DNA of 64,000 bases. Origin: Archangium sp. (GTDB lineage Bacteria > Myxococcota > Myxococcia > Myxococcales > Myxococcaceae). The notes under the pieces were generated by a model. It had not been told where the DNA came from and did not search any database. It was given only the letters and a program-made list of their open reading frames with translations. The DNA lies in assembly GCA_022843845.1 (NCBI GenBank), contig JALHMW010000022.1, positions 1 through 64,000 on the forward strand, written 5' to 3'. The first letter of the stretch is position 1, and the number at the start of each line of letters is the position of its first letter. Shown one piece after another: positions 1 through 11,541 of the stretch. The position numbers and the translations under genes are program-made.

Positions 1-109
<109 letters not shown>

Positions 110-118
110 TCTTTTTTT

Positions 119-156
119 GCCCCCACACTGAGAAATCGGTGTGGGGGCTTTTTTTT
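119..156 (+). terminator. Rho-independent terminator of the rRNA operon
   Basis: A perfect 10-bp stem (GCCCCCACAC at 119-128 with GTGTGGGGGC at 139-148) encloses a 10-nt loop and is followed by eight T residues. It lies about 10 bases after the 5S 3' end. The rest of the gap up to 311 shows nothing recognisable. Confidence 0.93.
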
Positions 157-311
157 GCCCTCGAATCCGGGTTTCTGAGCGGTTTCGACGGGTTGTCGCA
201 CGATGCGGCCGGTTCGATGATTGACGGCCCTGGCTGCTGGGACTATCGTCGAGCCTCTCGGCGCAGACATTCTGCACCCTTTCCCCAGTTCTCCCGCGTC
301 ACACCAGTCGG

Positions 312-3308
312 ATGAAGAAGCCCACCCTCTTCGGCAAGTACCTGCTCCTCGAACGGCTCAACGTGGGCGGCATGGCCGAGGTGTTCACGGCCAAGGCGTT
401 CGGCGTCGAGGGCTTCGAGCGCATTCTCGCCATCAAGAAGATCCTCCCGACGATGGCGGAGGATGAAGAGTTCATTACGATGTTCATCGACGAAGCCCGG
501 ATCAGCGTTCAGCTGAACCACGCCAACGTCGTCCACATTCACGAGCTCGGGAAGCACGACGAGGCCTATTACATCGCGATGGAGTACGTCTCAGGCAAGG
601 ACCTGAGGGCGCTGCTCGAGCGATTCCGCCGCAGGCGTGAGATCATGCCGACGGCCATGGCCGTCTTCGTGGCCTCGAAGATGTGCGAAGGGCTCGACTA
701 CGCGCACCGCAAGAAGGACGCGCGCGGCCAAGAGCTGCACATCATTCATCGCGACGTCTCGCCTCAGAACATCCTGCTCTCGTACGAGGGCGAGGTGAAG
801 ATCATCGACTTTGGCATCGCCAAGGCGGCGAACCGGAGCCAGAAGACCCAGGCAGGCATTCTCAAGGGCAAGTTCGGGTACATGAGCCCGGAGCAGGTTC
901 GCGGGCAGCCCATCGATCGTCGCAGCGACATCTTCGCGGTCGGCGTCACGCTGTACGAGATGCTCACCGGCGAGAAGCTCTTCGTGGGCGAGTCTGACTT
1001 TTCGACCCTCGAGAAGGTTCGCAACGCCGAGGTGCCGCTCCCGCGGCAGTTCAACCCAAACATTCCTGCCGGGCTCGAGAAGGTCGTCCTCAAGTCACTC
1101 GCACGTGAGGTCGAGGACCGCTACCAGTGGTCGAGCGATCTGCAGGAAGACCTGATGCGCTTCCTGCTGGCCGGTGATGCCATCTATTCGGGCAAACACC
1201 TGTCGGCGTACATGAAAGAGGCCTTCGCGGAGGACCTGTATCGCGAAGCGGAGAAGATGGAGCGGTACGCGTCGGTTTCGAAGCCTGAGGACCTCGAGAA
1301 CTCCGGCATCACGGCGGGTCCCAAGAAGAAGGCTGCGGCCGCCGCCGCACCCCCACCAGCCCCCGCACCACCGGCGCGCAGCCGGAGCTCGCAGTTGGTC
1401 AACGTCGGCGGCGGCGCAGGCGCGGTCGCGATGGGGCCGCAAAACACCTCTGTGAACATTCCTCCGCCGACAGCGGACGAGCTGGCCGAGATGGACGGCT
1501 CGGCAGATCGCACGATCATCATGCCCAGCGGCTCCGCGGCCGCTGCGATGGCTGCCGCGAGGCCCGCGAGCGCCGAAGTCGACCTCAAGACGGCCATCGG
1601 CTTGCCGTCTCCGTTCAACAAGCCACAGGACAATGGCCCAGCCAGTGGAAGGCAGCAGCTCCGCCCCTCCAGCGTGCGCCCACCTCCGGGTGCTGGCACC
1701 TCGACGACTCACGACAACCTCGGCTCGTCCACCCTGAGCGCCCTCTCTGGCAACACGGCGAACGTGACGATGCCGCCGAAGGGGCCGGTTCGTGATGACG
1801 ACACCGGCAACGATCTCAAGCCCATCGAGATGACGGGCTTCAGGCCAGCGCTCGACGTCGACGAAGACGGCAACGAGATTCCGCCCGAGGAGCTCAACGC
1901 CACGATGGCGCCGTCGCGGCCGAGCAGGCCCAAGGTCGTCATCGGCGACGCTCCAGTGAATGGCGCCACGACCGTGGGCCCCTCGCCGCTGAGCGCCAAC
2001 GAGACGATGCTGCCCGCGAGCACCCGCGCCTTCGAGTCGACCGACGACGACGTCGAACCCGAGCCGGAACCCGCGGACGAAGAGCCGGTTGATGACGAGC
2101 CCTCCTTCAAGCCTGCCGAACACACGGCCCAACGCCCTGCAGTCAAGCGGGCAACCCCCGCGCCCCGGCCTCAGACCCGGCGTCAGCCTGCCAACCGCGC
2201 GAAGCAGCCGAGCGGCGGGAAGAAGCCTGGGGTGATGATCGCGATTGGCGCGCTGGCTGTCATCGCGGTGCTGGTCGTCGGCGCTGCCGCGTACAAGCTC
2301 ACTGCTGGCAACAAGGCCCGGTTGCTCATTCTCGTGAAGCCGAAGGTGCCGTTCACGGCCACCATCAGCGGCAAGACGTATGACGGCTCGCAAGCCATCG
2401 AGCTCGACCCGGGCAAGCACACCGTCACGCTGAAGCCGGCGAAGGCAGGCTACGGTCGCCAGCAGTTCTCGGTCGACGTCGCCGCAGGAAAGATCAACCA
2501 ATTCGAGGTGCTGTTGGTGGCCGATGAGCGCCCAACGGACCCGGCGGCCACTCCCGAGCCGAAGGGGACCGACCCGACGGCTCCAGATCCCAAGCTCGAT
2601 CCCAAGGGCGTCGCGACGGCTGACCCGAAGGCTGATCCCAAGACGGCCGAGCCAAAGGCACCCGACTCGAAGACGGCGGACCCGAAGGCCGATCCGAAAA
2701 CGGCTGATCCGAAAGTCGAGGCTCCGAAGCCGTGGGCGGCGACGATCAGCGCCGAAGAGGCCGGGGTCGAGATCAGCCTCGACGGCAAGGTTCGAGGCAC
2801 TACACCAGACGTGAAGGTCGCCGAGCTGGTTCCAGGCAAGACGTATCGCGGCCTCGCGAAGAAGAAGGGGTTCATCACCGAGACCTTCACCGTCGAGAAC
2901 CCGGGAGCCGAATCCAGCGTCACGGTGACGGTTTCGATGAAGCCAGAGGCGACGGTCGAGAAGAAGGACCCTCCGCCCGTCGTGACCAGGAAGGACCCTC
3001 CGCCTGCGGTCGTGAAGAAAGACCCTCCGCCGCCTCAGCCGAAGACGGAGCCGAAGAACGATCCTCCGCCTGCGAAGAACCTCGCGAAGGGGCAACTGAA
3101 GATCGCCTCGAACCCCACCGGAGCTGAGGTCATCATGGATGGGAAGCCGACGGGCCGGAAGACGCCCATCTTGCCGGCTGACCCGCTCCTGGTTTCGGTC
3201 GGCAAGCACAAGTTCCAGTTCAAGTTGAACGGGAAGATGTCGGCGCCGGTCGAAGTGACGGTCGTCGAAGGTGCGAACCCGGTCATCCGCGGCGACATCC
3301 CGCAGTAG
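312..3308 (+). CDS. Serine/threonine protein kinase with PEGA-type C-terminal region
   Basis: A 998-residue, Hanks-type transmembrane kinase that phosphorylates proteins on Ser/Thr. The kinase domain spans roughly residues 7-275. It shows a GGMAEVF glycine loop, the ATP lysine K42 (AIKK), HRD at 146-148 within HRDVSPQN, and DFG from D166. The APE site reads SPE. A long Pro/Ala/acidic linker follows, then one membrane helix at about 642-661, which puts the C-terminus outside the cytoplasm. The outer part has a Lys-Pro-Asp repeat region (about 757-806) and PEGA-like beta units; the last one, near residue 930, carries NPTGAEVIMDGKPTG. This layout is common among myxobacterial kinases. The outer domain may bind an envelope ligand, but its signal and substrates are unknown. 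The gene stands alone after the rRNA operon. Confidence 0.93.
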   Translation: MKKPTLFGKYLLLERLNVGGMAEVFTAKAFGVEGFERILAIKKILPTMAEDEEFITMFIDEARISVQLNHANVVHIHELGKHDEAYYIAMEYVSGKDLRALLERFRRRREIMPTAMAVFVASKMCEGLDYAHRKKDARGQELHIIHRDVSPQNILLSYEGEVKIIDFGIAKAANRSQKTQAGILKGKFGYMSPEQVRGQPIDRRSDIFAVGVTLYEMLTGEKLFVGESDFSTLEKVRNAEVPLPRQFNPNIPAGLEKVVLKSLAREVEDRYQWSSDLQEDLMRFLLAGDAIYSGKHLSAYMKEAFAEDLYREAEKMERYASVSKPEDLENSGITAGPKKKAAAAAAPPPAPAPPARSRSSQLVNVGGGAGAVAMGPQNTSVNIPPPTADELAEMDGSADRTIIMPSGSAAAAMAAARPASAEVDLKTAIGLPSPFNKPQDNGPASGRQQLRPSSVRPPPGAGTSTTHDNLGSSTLSALSGNTANVTMPPKGPVRDDDTGNDLKPIEMTGFRPALDVDEDGNEIPPEELNATMAPSRPSRPKVVIGDAPVNGATTVGPSPLSANETMLPASTRAFESTDDDVEPEPEPADEEPVDDEPSFKPAEHTAQRPAVKRATPAPRPQTRRQPANRAKQPSGGKKPGVMIAIGALAVIAVLVVGAAAYKLTAGNKARLLILVKPKVPFTATISGKTYDGSQAIELDPGKHTVTLKPAKAGYGRQQFSVDVAAGKINQFEVLLVADERPTDPAATPEPKGTDPTAPDPKLDPKGVATADPKADPKTAEPKAPDSKTADPKADPKTADPKVEAPKPWAATISAEEAGVEISLDGKVRGTTPDVKVAELVPGKTYRGLAKKKGFITETFTVENPGAESSVTVTVSMKPEATVEKKDPPPVVTRKDPPPAVVKKDPPPPQPKTEPKNDPPPAKNLAKGQLKIASNPTGAEVIMDGKPTGRKTPILPADPLLVSVGKHKFQFKLNGKMSAPVEVTVVEGANPVIRGDIPQ

Positions 3309-3372
3309 CCGGGCTGACGCATCGCTCCGCGGCTGCCTTCCCGTAAGCAAAGCTCCGTGGCATAGCCGCGCC

Positions 3373-4770
3373 ATGCAGACCGTGCCCACCACCGCGTCCA
3401 CGCCGTCGGCGCCGCCGACCGCGCAGCCCTTCAAGTACCCGCTCGAGCGCCAGTTCGTGGAGCCTGATTGGACCCGGATTCCGGGCTACCGCGGCGTCTC
3501 GAAGCAGGACTGGGAGACGGCGCTCTGGCAGCGCCGCAACACGATCAAGAACCTCAAGGAGCTCAAGGCTGCCCTGGGTGACCTGCTCCCCGAGTCGCTC
3601 GCCGCGTCGATCGATCGCGACCAGCGCGAGAAGGCGACGATGTCGATCCTGCTCACGCCGCACATGGTGAACACCATGAACATGGACGACCTGTGGGGAG
3701 ACCCGCTGCGTCGCTACATGCTCCCGGCCTACGACGATCGGCACCCGACGTACTCGAACCACCCGAAGGCCTCGCGCGACTCGCTGCACGAAGCAGAGAT
3801 GTGGAAGGTCGAGGGCCTGACGCACCGGTACCCCACGAAGGTGCTCGCCGAGCTGCTCTCGACCTGCCCCCAGTACTGCGGCCACTGCACGCGCATGGAT
3901 CTCGTCGGCAACGACGTGGCGCAGGTCGAGAAGCTGAAGTTCAAGGTGACGCAGCCCGAGCGGTGGACGCAGATGCTCGAGTACCTGCGCAAGACGCCGA
4001 CGGTGCGTGACGTCGTCGTGTCAGGTGGTGACGTCGCCAACGTGCCCATCGCGCAGCTCGAGAGCTTCGTCATGCAGCTGCTCGACATTCCCAACGTGCG
4101 CGACATTCGGCTCGCGTCGAAGGGGTTGATGGGAATTCCCCAGCACTACCTGCAGGACAGCGTGATGGCCGCCATGGAGCGGCTCGCGAAGAAGGCGTTC
4201 GAGCGCAACGTCGATCTCGCGCTCCACACGCACGTCAACAACGCGAACCAGGTGACGCCGCTGCTGGGCAAGGCCGCCAAGCGCCTGCTCGAGGTCGGCT
4301 TCCGCGACGTTCGCAACCAGGGCGTGCTGCTGCGGGGCGTGAACGCGACCTCGAAGGACCTGCTCGAGCTGTCCTTCATGCTGCTCGATCACGCCCGGAT
4401 CCTCCCGTACTACTTCTACATGTGCGACATGATCCCCAACTCGGAGCACTGGCGAGTGGCGGTCTGGGAGGCGCAGAAGCTCCAGCACGACATCATGGGG
4501 TACATGCCCGGCTTCGCGACGCCGCGAATCGTGTGTGACGTGCCGTACGTCGGCAAGCGCTGGGTGCACCAGGTCGCGGAGTACGACCGCGAGAAGGGCA
4601 TCTCGTACTGGACGAAGAACTACCGCAACGGCATCGAGCTGCAGGATCCCGAGGCGCTGAACCGGCGCTACGAGTTCTTCGACCCGCTCTACACGGTGCC
4701 CGAGAGCGGTCAGCAGTGGTGGCGTGATCACGCGAACGCCGCCCAGTTGGCGCACTCGATTCACGCCTGA
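3373..4770 (+). CDS. KamA-family radical SAM protein, divergent lysine 2,3-aminomutase-like
   Basis: A 465-residue protein of the lysine 2,3-aminomutase family, which uses a 4Fe-4S cluster, SAM and PLP to move an amino group between C2 and C3. The cluster motif is C165-x3-C169-x2-C172. A lysine in the position of the PLP lysine (K395, PYVGK) and two acidic residues that bind the substrate amine in KamA (D352 and D389) appear retained. Unlike the next gene it has no GGGGK loop and no C-terminal Cys cluster for zinc. It also has about 35 extra N-terminal residues. The frame is open upstream to 3271, but ATG 3373 fits the family start better. It sits 96 bases before a canonical paralogue, so the two may be a heteromeric or divided-function pair. 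The substrate is not evident. Confidence 0.85.
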   Translation: MQTVPTTASTPSAPPTAQPFKYPLERQFVEPDWTRIPGYRGVSKQDWETALWQRRNTIKNLKELKAALGDLLPESLAASIDRDQREKATMSILLTPHMVNTMNMDDLWGDPLRRYMLPAYDDRHPTYSNHPKASRDSLHEAEMWKVEGLTHRYPTKVLAELLSTCPQYCGHCTRMDLVGNDVAQVEKLKFKVTQPERWTQMLEYLRKTPTVRDVVVSGGDVANVPIAQLESFVMQLLDIPNVRDIRLASKGLMGIPQHYLQDSVMAAMERLAKKAFERNVDLALHTHVNNANQVTPLLGKAAKRLLEVGFRDVRNQGVLLRGVNATSKDLLELSFMLLDHARILPYYFYMCDMIPNSEHWRVAVWEAQKLQHDIMGYMPGFATPRIVCDVPYVGKRWVHQVAEYDREKGISYWTKNYRNGIELQDPEALNRRYEFFDPLYTVPESGQQWWRDHANAAQLAHSIHA

Positions 4771-4866
4771 GGCCATCGGCAGCCGGGCCACAGCGTCGCC
4801 GACCAGGGAGGCTCGAGGCCTTCGTCTCTTTGCTGAGGCCGTCCCGGTTGGGCTAAGCGCGGGCTC

Positions 4867-6081
4867 GTGAGCTTCGACGAGCAGTCGGTCACTTCCTCGG
4901 CACCTGCGGGCCCGACGCTCCTTTCACGGCGCGCGGTGCTGTTTCCGGACGCGACCGACGATCAATGGAACGACTGGCGTTGGCAGATGCGCAACGCGGT
5001 TCGTGATGGCGGCCGGCTCGCGCAGTTGATGTCGCTGACGCTGGCGGAGCGCGCGGGCCTCGAAGAGACGGCGACGATCTTCCGCCTCGGCATCTCGCCG
5101 TACTACCTCTCGCTCGTCGACCCGGACCATCCGCTGTGCCCCGTGCGCATGCAGGCGGTGCCCGTGAAGGACGAGGCGCGCATTCGCAAAGGTGAGCTGA
5201 AGGACCCGCTGGGTGAGGACCCGAAGCGCCCCGTCGAGGCGATCGTGCACAAGTACCCCGACCGGGTGCTCTTCCTCGCGCTCGACACGTGCTCGGTCTA
5301 CTGCCGGCATTGCACGAGGCGACGGATCACCAAGGGCGGCGAAGCGGAGCTCAACAAGGCCGAGCTCGAGAAGGGCATCGAGTACGTCCGAACGCACCCG
5401 CAGGTGCGCGACGTGCTGCTGTCGGGTGGCGACCCGCTGCTGCTCTCGGACGAGCGCCTCGAGCAGATCCTCACGCCGCTCCGCGCGATTCCGCACGTCG
5501 AGATGATTCGCATCGGCACGCGAATTCCCGTCTGCCTGCCGATGCGGGTGACCGAGTCGCTCGCGAAGCTCTTGCGCAGACACGCTCCGCTCTTCGTGGT
5601 GACGCACTTCAACCACCCGAAGGAGATCACCCCCGAGGCCCGGCGCGCGTGTGAGCTGCTCGTCGACAACGGCGTGCCGGTCGAGAACCAGGCCGTGCTG
5701 ATGCGGCGGCTCAACTCCGACGCGCGCATCATCACCGAGCTCAACCACGAGTGCCTGAAGATGCGGGTGCGGCCGTACTACCTGCATCAGATGGACGTCG
5801 CCGAAGGGTTGGAGCACCTGCGAACGCCCATCGCCGCCGGCGTGCACATCATCGAGCAGATGCGCGGGTGGACGAGCGGGCTCGCGGTGCCGCACCTGGC
5901 GGTCGATCTGCCTGGCGGGGGAGGGAAGGTGACGGTGCAGCCCGACTACGTCGTCGAGCGCCGGCCGACCGAGACGATCTTCCGCAACTATCGCGGCGAG
6001 TCGTATGCGTACCCCGAGCCGGAAGAGACCGACTGCACGTGTCCCTATGACGAGGTCTGGCGCGCGCGGCCCGGCCGCTGA
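4867..6081 (+). CDS. kamA: Lysine 2,3-aminomutase (KamA family)
   Basis: A 404-residue radical SAM aminomutase, likely converting L-lysine to beta-lysine in the cytoplasm. It has the canonical cluster motif C142-x3-C146-x2-C149 (DTCSVYCRHCTRR) and a PLP lysine at K354 in PGGGGK. The substrate-binding acids D310 (QMD) and D347 (VDLPGG) are present. The C-terminal C390-x-C392 is expected for the zinc site of KamA, and the length matches KamA rather than the shorter EpmB. The start is GTG at 4867. No ablB acetyltransferase, which would make N-acetyl-beta-lysine, is beside it, so the product may serve another use such as a secondary metabolite or lysine catabolism. Activity on lysine rather than arginine or glutamate is inferred from the conserved acids. 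Confidence 0.87.
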   Translation: MSFDEQSVTSSAPAGPTLLSRRAVLFPDATDDQWNDWRWQMRNAVRDGGRLAQLMSLTLAERAGLEETATIFRLGISPYYLSLVDPDHPLCPVRMQAVPVKDEARIRKGELKDPLGEDPKRPVEAIVHKYPDRVLFLALDTCSVYCRHCTRRRITKGGEAELNKAELEKGIEYVRTHPQVRDVLLSGGDPLLLSDERLEQILTPLRAIPHVEMIRIGTRIPVCLPMRVTESLAKLLRRHAPLFVVTHFNHPKEITPEARRACELLVDNGVPVENQAVLMRRLNSDARIITELNHECLKMRVRPYYLHQMDVAEGLEHLRTPIAAGVHIIEQMRGWTSGLAVPHLAVDLPGGGGKVTVQPDYVVERRPTETIFRNYRGESYAYPEPEETDCTCPYDEVWRARPGR

Positions 6082-6513
6082 ACGCGCCGATCGATGCAGC
6101 ATCACGGCTTCGGTGCAGACAGGCCCTCGTGACGCTTCTCAGCTGTCCGTGAGGTCTGCTGGGACGTCGTTCGCGTTCGCCCGTCAAACGGAACACAGCG
6201 GTCGAGTGCTCCATGATGCGGCACTCGCGCACCGCCGCGGTTGCACACCGAAGTCATCGTGAACGCGAACGTCTGCGTGAGGTGCTGAAGCTCGCCAGGG
6301 TCTGCGGCATTCCGGTGAACAGTCAGCCTCCAGCGGATCAAGCGCGCAGATCGCCGTCGCTCCAGAACGCTCCAGACTTCTCGCGTGAGCGAGCGCATGC
6401 CGAGGAGGTTTGCGGACTCGACCGAGGTGTTCGTCGACCGACCCGAACGCCTGCGGCGGTTTCGACGGATGTGACCAGCGTTCCCCCCGGCGACCGTCAG
6501 CCCGGCTGCGCCG
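6082..6513. other. 430-bp stretch without a recognisable gene
   Basis: Both strands were read. The short open frames here show no family motif, no clear start with a ribosome site and no signal peptide. No terminator with a T-tract, tRNA or repeat was seen. It lies between the end of kamA and the 3' end of a convergent gene, and may be decayed sequence or untranslated tails. Confidence 0.5.
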
Positions 6514-7077
6514 CTACTTCTTCCCGACGCGAGCGCCGGCCTTCGGAGCCGGTGCCCCAGCGGCCTTCTCGACCGAGTCGGACTCCGTGGCGGCGCTCTG
6601 GTCCTTCTCGTACTCGGCGGGCAGGCCCTTCTCGACGACCGGCGTGGCGCCCTCGGTTTCCTCCAGCACCACGGGGTTCTCTTCCGAGATGCCCCTCTGA
6701 ATGACGATCTCTTTCGGCCCGCTCGCCTTCTCGGCGTTGGCCTTCTCGGCGGCCTTCTCTTTCGCCTCGAGCGTCTGAGTCGCCTGCTTCACCTGGGCGG
6801 CCTGCTCGCGGGTCCTGTTCATCTGGGCGCGACCCCATTCCTTGGCGGTGACGCCGTACTTCTCGAGGACCTGCTTCTCGGCCGTCTGCTGGTCCCGAAT
6901 CATCTGGGAGCGCTCTTCGCGGCTGAGCTCGGTCGATTTCCTGTTGCCGTACTTCGCTTCGACGGCGGCGGTCTGCTTGGCCTGTTCGCGCTCGATGGTG
7001 GCGGCGCGTTCGGCATCGAACTCGTCAGGCGCGAGCCCGAGGCAGACGGCGACGGCCAGCGAAGTCAGGGCACCCAT
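6514..7077 (-). CDS. Exported charged coiled-coil protein of unknown function
   Basis: A 187-residue protein starting MGALTSLAVAVCLGLAP, a short export signal. The body is rich in Ala, Glu, Lys and Gln (residues about 20-125) and is predicted by eye to be a long helix or coiled coil. A low-complexity acidic and Lys/Ala-rich tail ends in VGKK. The ATG at 7077 is supported by a GGAGGTGC ribosome site just upstream on the minus strand. I do not recognise a family. It is the last of three minus-strand genes (8039 to 6514) that all encode small envelope-associated proteins. These may form one transcript, although the gaps are 41-48 bases. Confidence 0.7.
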   Translation of the reverse strand: MGALTSLAVAVCLGLAPDEFDAERAATIEREQAKQTAAVEAKYGNRKSTELSREERSQMIRDQQTAEKQVLEKYGVTAKEWGRAQMNRTREQAAQVKQATQTLEAKEKAAEKANAEKASGPKEIVIQRGISEENPVVLEETEGATPVVEKGLPAEYEKDQSAATESDSVEKAAGAPAPKAGARVGKK

Positions 7078-7125
7078 CAAGCACCTCCGGCAGAACGAAA
7101 CGAGGCTACCACCGCTGGGCGGAGG

Positions 7126-7446
7126 TTACTTCGGGCAGCTGGAGCACGACTCGCCGAACTTCGCGCAGTCCTCCTGCGAGGTGACGCACTTCTTCTGAAA
7201 GTCGTTCCGGTCGGGCGACTTCGTGGCGATGTCGCAGGTCTGCTTCGACAACCCGCAGGCCTTGTCCTTGACGGAGCAGAAGTCCTTGCAGGTGAGATCG
7301 CTGCGCGTGCGGAGCTCCTCGAGCTGGGCGCTGAGCTGGTCCATCATCTCGTCCTCGGTGCCCGCGACGGTGGTGGTGGTCTGCTTCGGGCAGCCGGTCA
7401 GCATCGCGACGGCAAAGATCACAGCGAGGAGCACGAGTCGGTTCAT
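7126..7446 (-). CDS. Cysteine-rich lipoprotein of unknown function
   Basis: A 106-residue lipoprotein. The signal MNRLVLLAVIFAVAMLTGC ends in a clear LTGC lipobox, so the mature N-terminus is a lipid-modified Cys. The mature part is short and contains about eight further Cys residues (CKDFC, KDKAC, KQTC, KKC, EDC, SCSSC), suggesting disulfides in the periplasm. The frame is open to 7491, but the ATG at 7446 is the one that produces the lipoprotein signal. No family is recognised. It lies between two other small envelope genes on the same strand. Confidence 0.78.
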   Translation of the reverse strand: MNRLVLLAVIFAVAMLTGCPKQTTTTVAGTEDEMMDQLSAQLEELRTRSDLTCKDFCSVKDKACGLSKQTCDIATKSPDRNDFQKKCVTSQEDCAKFGESCSSCPK

Positions 7447-7487
7447 GCGTCGATGTGTAAGCGCCTCGCGCAGCAACGACAAGATCT

Positions 7488-8039
7488 TCACCGGCCCGCG
7501 TCACGCGCTTCGACGGCCGTCGACGAGCGCCACCACCGAGCCAGGTCGGCCTGCCAGTAGAACCATGCAGAGACGGCGAGGACGACGACGATCGCGATGC
7601 GCCGCAGCCAGGTCTCCCGGGCGTACTCGGGCGACGACAGCTCGGCCTGTTCGGCGCGAGCCAGGCGCTCCCGAATCGCCGACGCGTTGGCGTGGAGCGA
7701 GGTGAGGGCCTCGACGGTCTTCCCGAGTTCCTGCGACTGCGGCGGGAGTGGGGCCTCGAGGGCAGCGCACAGCGCGTCGGCCCGGCGTTGCTCCTCCTCG
7801 AAGGGCAGAGGGGTTGGCGCGGGGCGGCCGGCGAGCGCCGCGTCGAACTCACCGACGGCGCGCCACAGCAGCACCTTCGCGGACGCCTCGGGCACTCCGT
7901 AGAAGGCGGCGAAGGCGGCCTGTGAGCGCCCGTCACCGGTCTCGGTCTTCGCCACGAAGCGCGCGACGAGCACCTGGAGCGCGCGCGGGTGTATCCGGGT
8001 CAGGGCGAGATAGAGCGGGTCGGCGTCGGGGACCGTCAT
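7488..8039 (-). CDS. Small protein with C-terminal membrane anchor
   Basis: A 183-residue protein. The N-terminal third (about residues 5-70) is a helical segment whose SQAAFAAFYGVPEASAK part resembles a helix-turn-helix or sigma-region-like fold. The middle is charged and helical. One hydrophobic helix near residues 148-165 (RIAIVVVLAVSAWFYW) would anchor it with the N-terminus in the cytoplasm. This recalls small myxobacterial membrane-bound regulators, but no specific family can be named. The ATG at 8039 was chosen; longer starts would overlap the divergent gene. Its start region faces the divergent SpoIID-like gene 49 bases away, so their promoters must overlap. Confidence 0.62.
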   Translation of the reverse strand: MTVPDADPLYLALTRIHPRALQVLVARFVAKTETGDGRSQAAFAAFYGVPEASAKVLLWRAVGEFDAALAGRPAPTPLPFEEEQRRADALCAALEAPLPPQSQELGKTVEALTSLHANASAIRERLARAEQAELSSPEYARETWLRRIAIVVVLAVSAWFYWQADLARWWRSSTAVEARDAGR

Positions 8040-8088
8040 GGTTTGCCAGGAACTTGAGGTGAGCGCGAGCGGCCGTACCATGTGCAAC

Positions 8089-9162
8089 ATGCGTGTGGCA
8101 GCGTTGATGGTCGGTGTCTGTGTGACGGCTCACGCCGCAGAGACCATGCGCATCGCGGTGGGCCCCGAGGTTGGTGAGGTGTCGCTCTCGGGGAAGGCGC
8201 TCTCGTGTGGAGACGACGTCGACGACGCCGAGTTCGTCGCGCTCCAACAAGACGCGCTGGTGCTTCGAAAGAAGGGGCAGGCGCTCTGGCTCGACGACGC
8301 GGCGTTGCCGGTCGAGGCGATTCGCTGTCGCTCTGCGAATGACGGCCCGATGCGCGTCAACGGCGTGAACGTGCAGGGCGACGTGGTGGTGATGAGGGGC
8401 AAGGCCCAGCTCGTGGTGGTGAACGTGTTGCCGCTCGAGTCGTACCTGCAGGGCGTGCTCGGCAGTGAGATGCCCAAGACGTTCCCCATCGAGGCGCTCA
8501 AGGCGCAGGCGGTGGCGGCGCGCACGTACGCGCTCAACAAGAAGCTGGAGCAATACGGTCAGCCGTTTCACCTCGGCAGCTCGGTGATCAGCCAGGTGTA
8601 CAAGGGCCTCGAGGCAGACGACCCCCGCACGCGCGAGGCGATCGATCAGACGCGCGGGCAGGTGCTGACGTGGCAGCTGCAGCCGATCGAGGCGTACTTC
8701 CACGCGTCGTGCGGCGGGCATACGGAGAGTGGCCTCGACGCGCTGGGGCGAGATCTGCCGTACCTCAAGAGCGTGCCCTGCCCGTGCTCGAAGCTGGCGA
8801 CGAGCCACTGGACGCTGAAGGTCGCACCGAAAGAGCTCCATCCAGTCGCGGGCGGAAAGGCCTCGGGGCTTCAGGTGCAGGGCCGCTCACCGACAGGCCG
8901 GGTGCGTCGGGTGCAGGTGGGGGCGCGCTCGGTCGACGCGGTCAGCTTCCGGGAGCGCCTCGGCTACATGCGGCTCAAGTCGCTCGACTTCGAGGTGACG
9001 AGCGAGGCGAAGGACGGCTGGGTGCTCAAGGGGCACGGCTTCGGCCATGGCGCGGGCCTCTGTCAGTGGGGCTCACGACTGCTGGCCGACACGGGGAAGG
9101 ACTACCGAGCCATCCTCGAGCACTACTACCCGGGCACGGAGCTGCAGGTGCTGTACGAGTGA
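8089..9162 (+). CDS. SpoIID/LytB-domain protein
   Basis: A 357-residue exported protein of the SpoIID/LytB family; characterised SpoIID is a lytic transglycosylase acting on denuded peptidoglycan glycans. The signal peptide is MRVAALMVGVCVTAHA. The family core follows: VLPLESYLQGVLGSEMP, with the conserved catalytic-type Glu in EMP, then AQAVAARTYAL, then a Cys-containing YFHASCGGHTES segment, and near the end GHGFGHGAGLCQWG. All are hallmarks of the family. ATG 8089 gives the best signal peptide; ATG 8080 is possible. In a non-sporulating Gram-negative it probably trims the cell wall, perhaps at division or during development. It lies just upstream of queA-tgt. Confidence 0.88.
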   Translation: MRVAALMVGVCVTAHAAETMRIAVGPEVGEVSLSGKALSCGDDVDDAEFVALQQDALVLRKKGQALWLDDAALPVEAIRCRSANDGPMRVNGVNVQGDVVVMRGKAQLVVVNVLPLESYLQGVLGSEMPKTFPIEALKAQAVAARTYALNKKLEQYGQPFHLGSSVISQVYKGLEADDPRTREAIDQTRGQVLTWQLQPIEAYFHASCGGHTESGLDALGRDLPYLKSVPCPCSKLATSHWTLKVAPKELHPVAGGKASGLQVQGRSPTGRVRRVQVGARSVDAVSFRERLGYMRLKSLDFEVTSEAKDGWVLKGHGFGHGAGLCQWGSRLLADTGKDYRAILEHYYPGTELQVLYE

Positions 9163-9288
9163 GGCGGTGGTGGTGCGCCGTTCGTCGAGCCCAGAACGTC
9201 AGCACGCGTCGCGCAGTTGATGACGTTCGTCGACGCGTGAGCACGCGGCTTGTGCTTCGTCGGCCGCGTCGATAACCGGACGCCCGCG

Positions 9289-11534
<2,246 letters not shown>

Positions 11535-11541
11535 CGCGGGC

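Noticed and set aside
1095..3434. 779-codon open frame on the minus strand opposite the kinase
   Set aside because: It is antisense to a clear kinase gene, Arg-rich and without motif. Long antisense frames are expected at this GC content.
6102..6398. 98-codon minus-strand frame in the gene-free stretch
   Set aside because: No ribosome site, no signal and no family resemblance. Arg/Thr-rich composition suggests chance.
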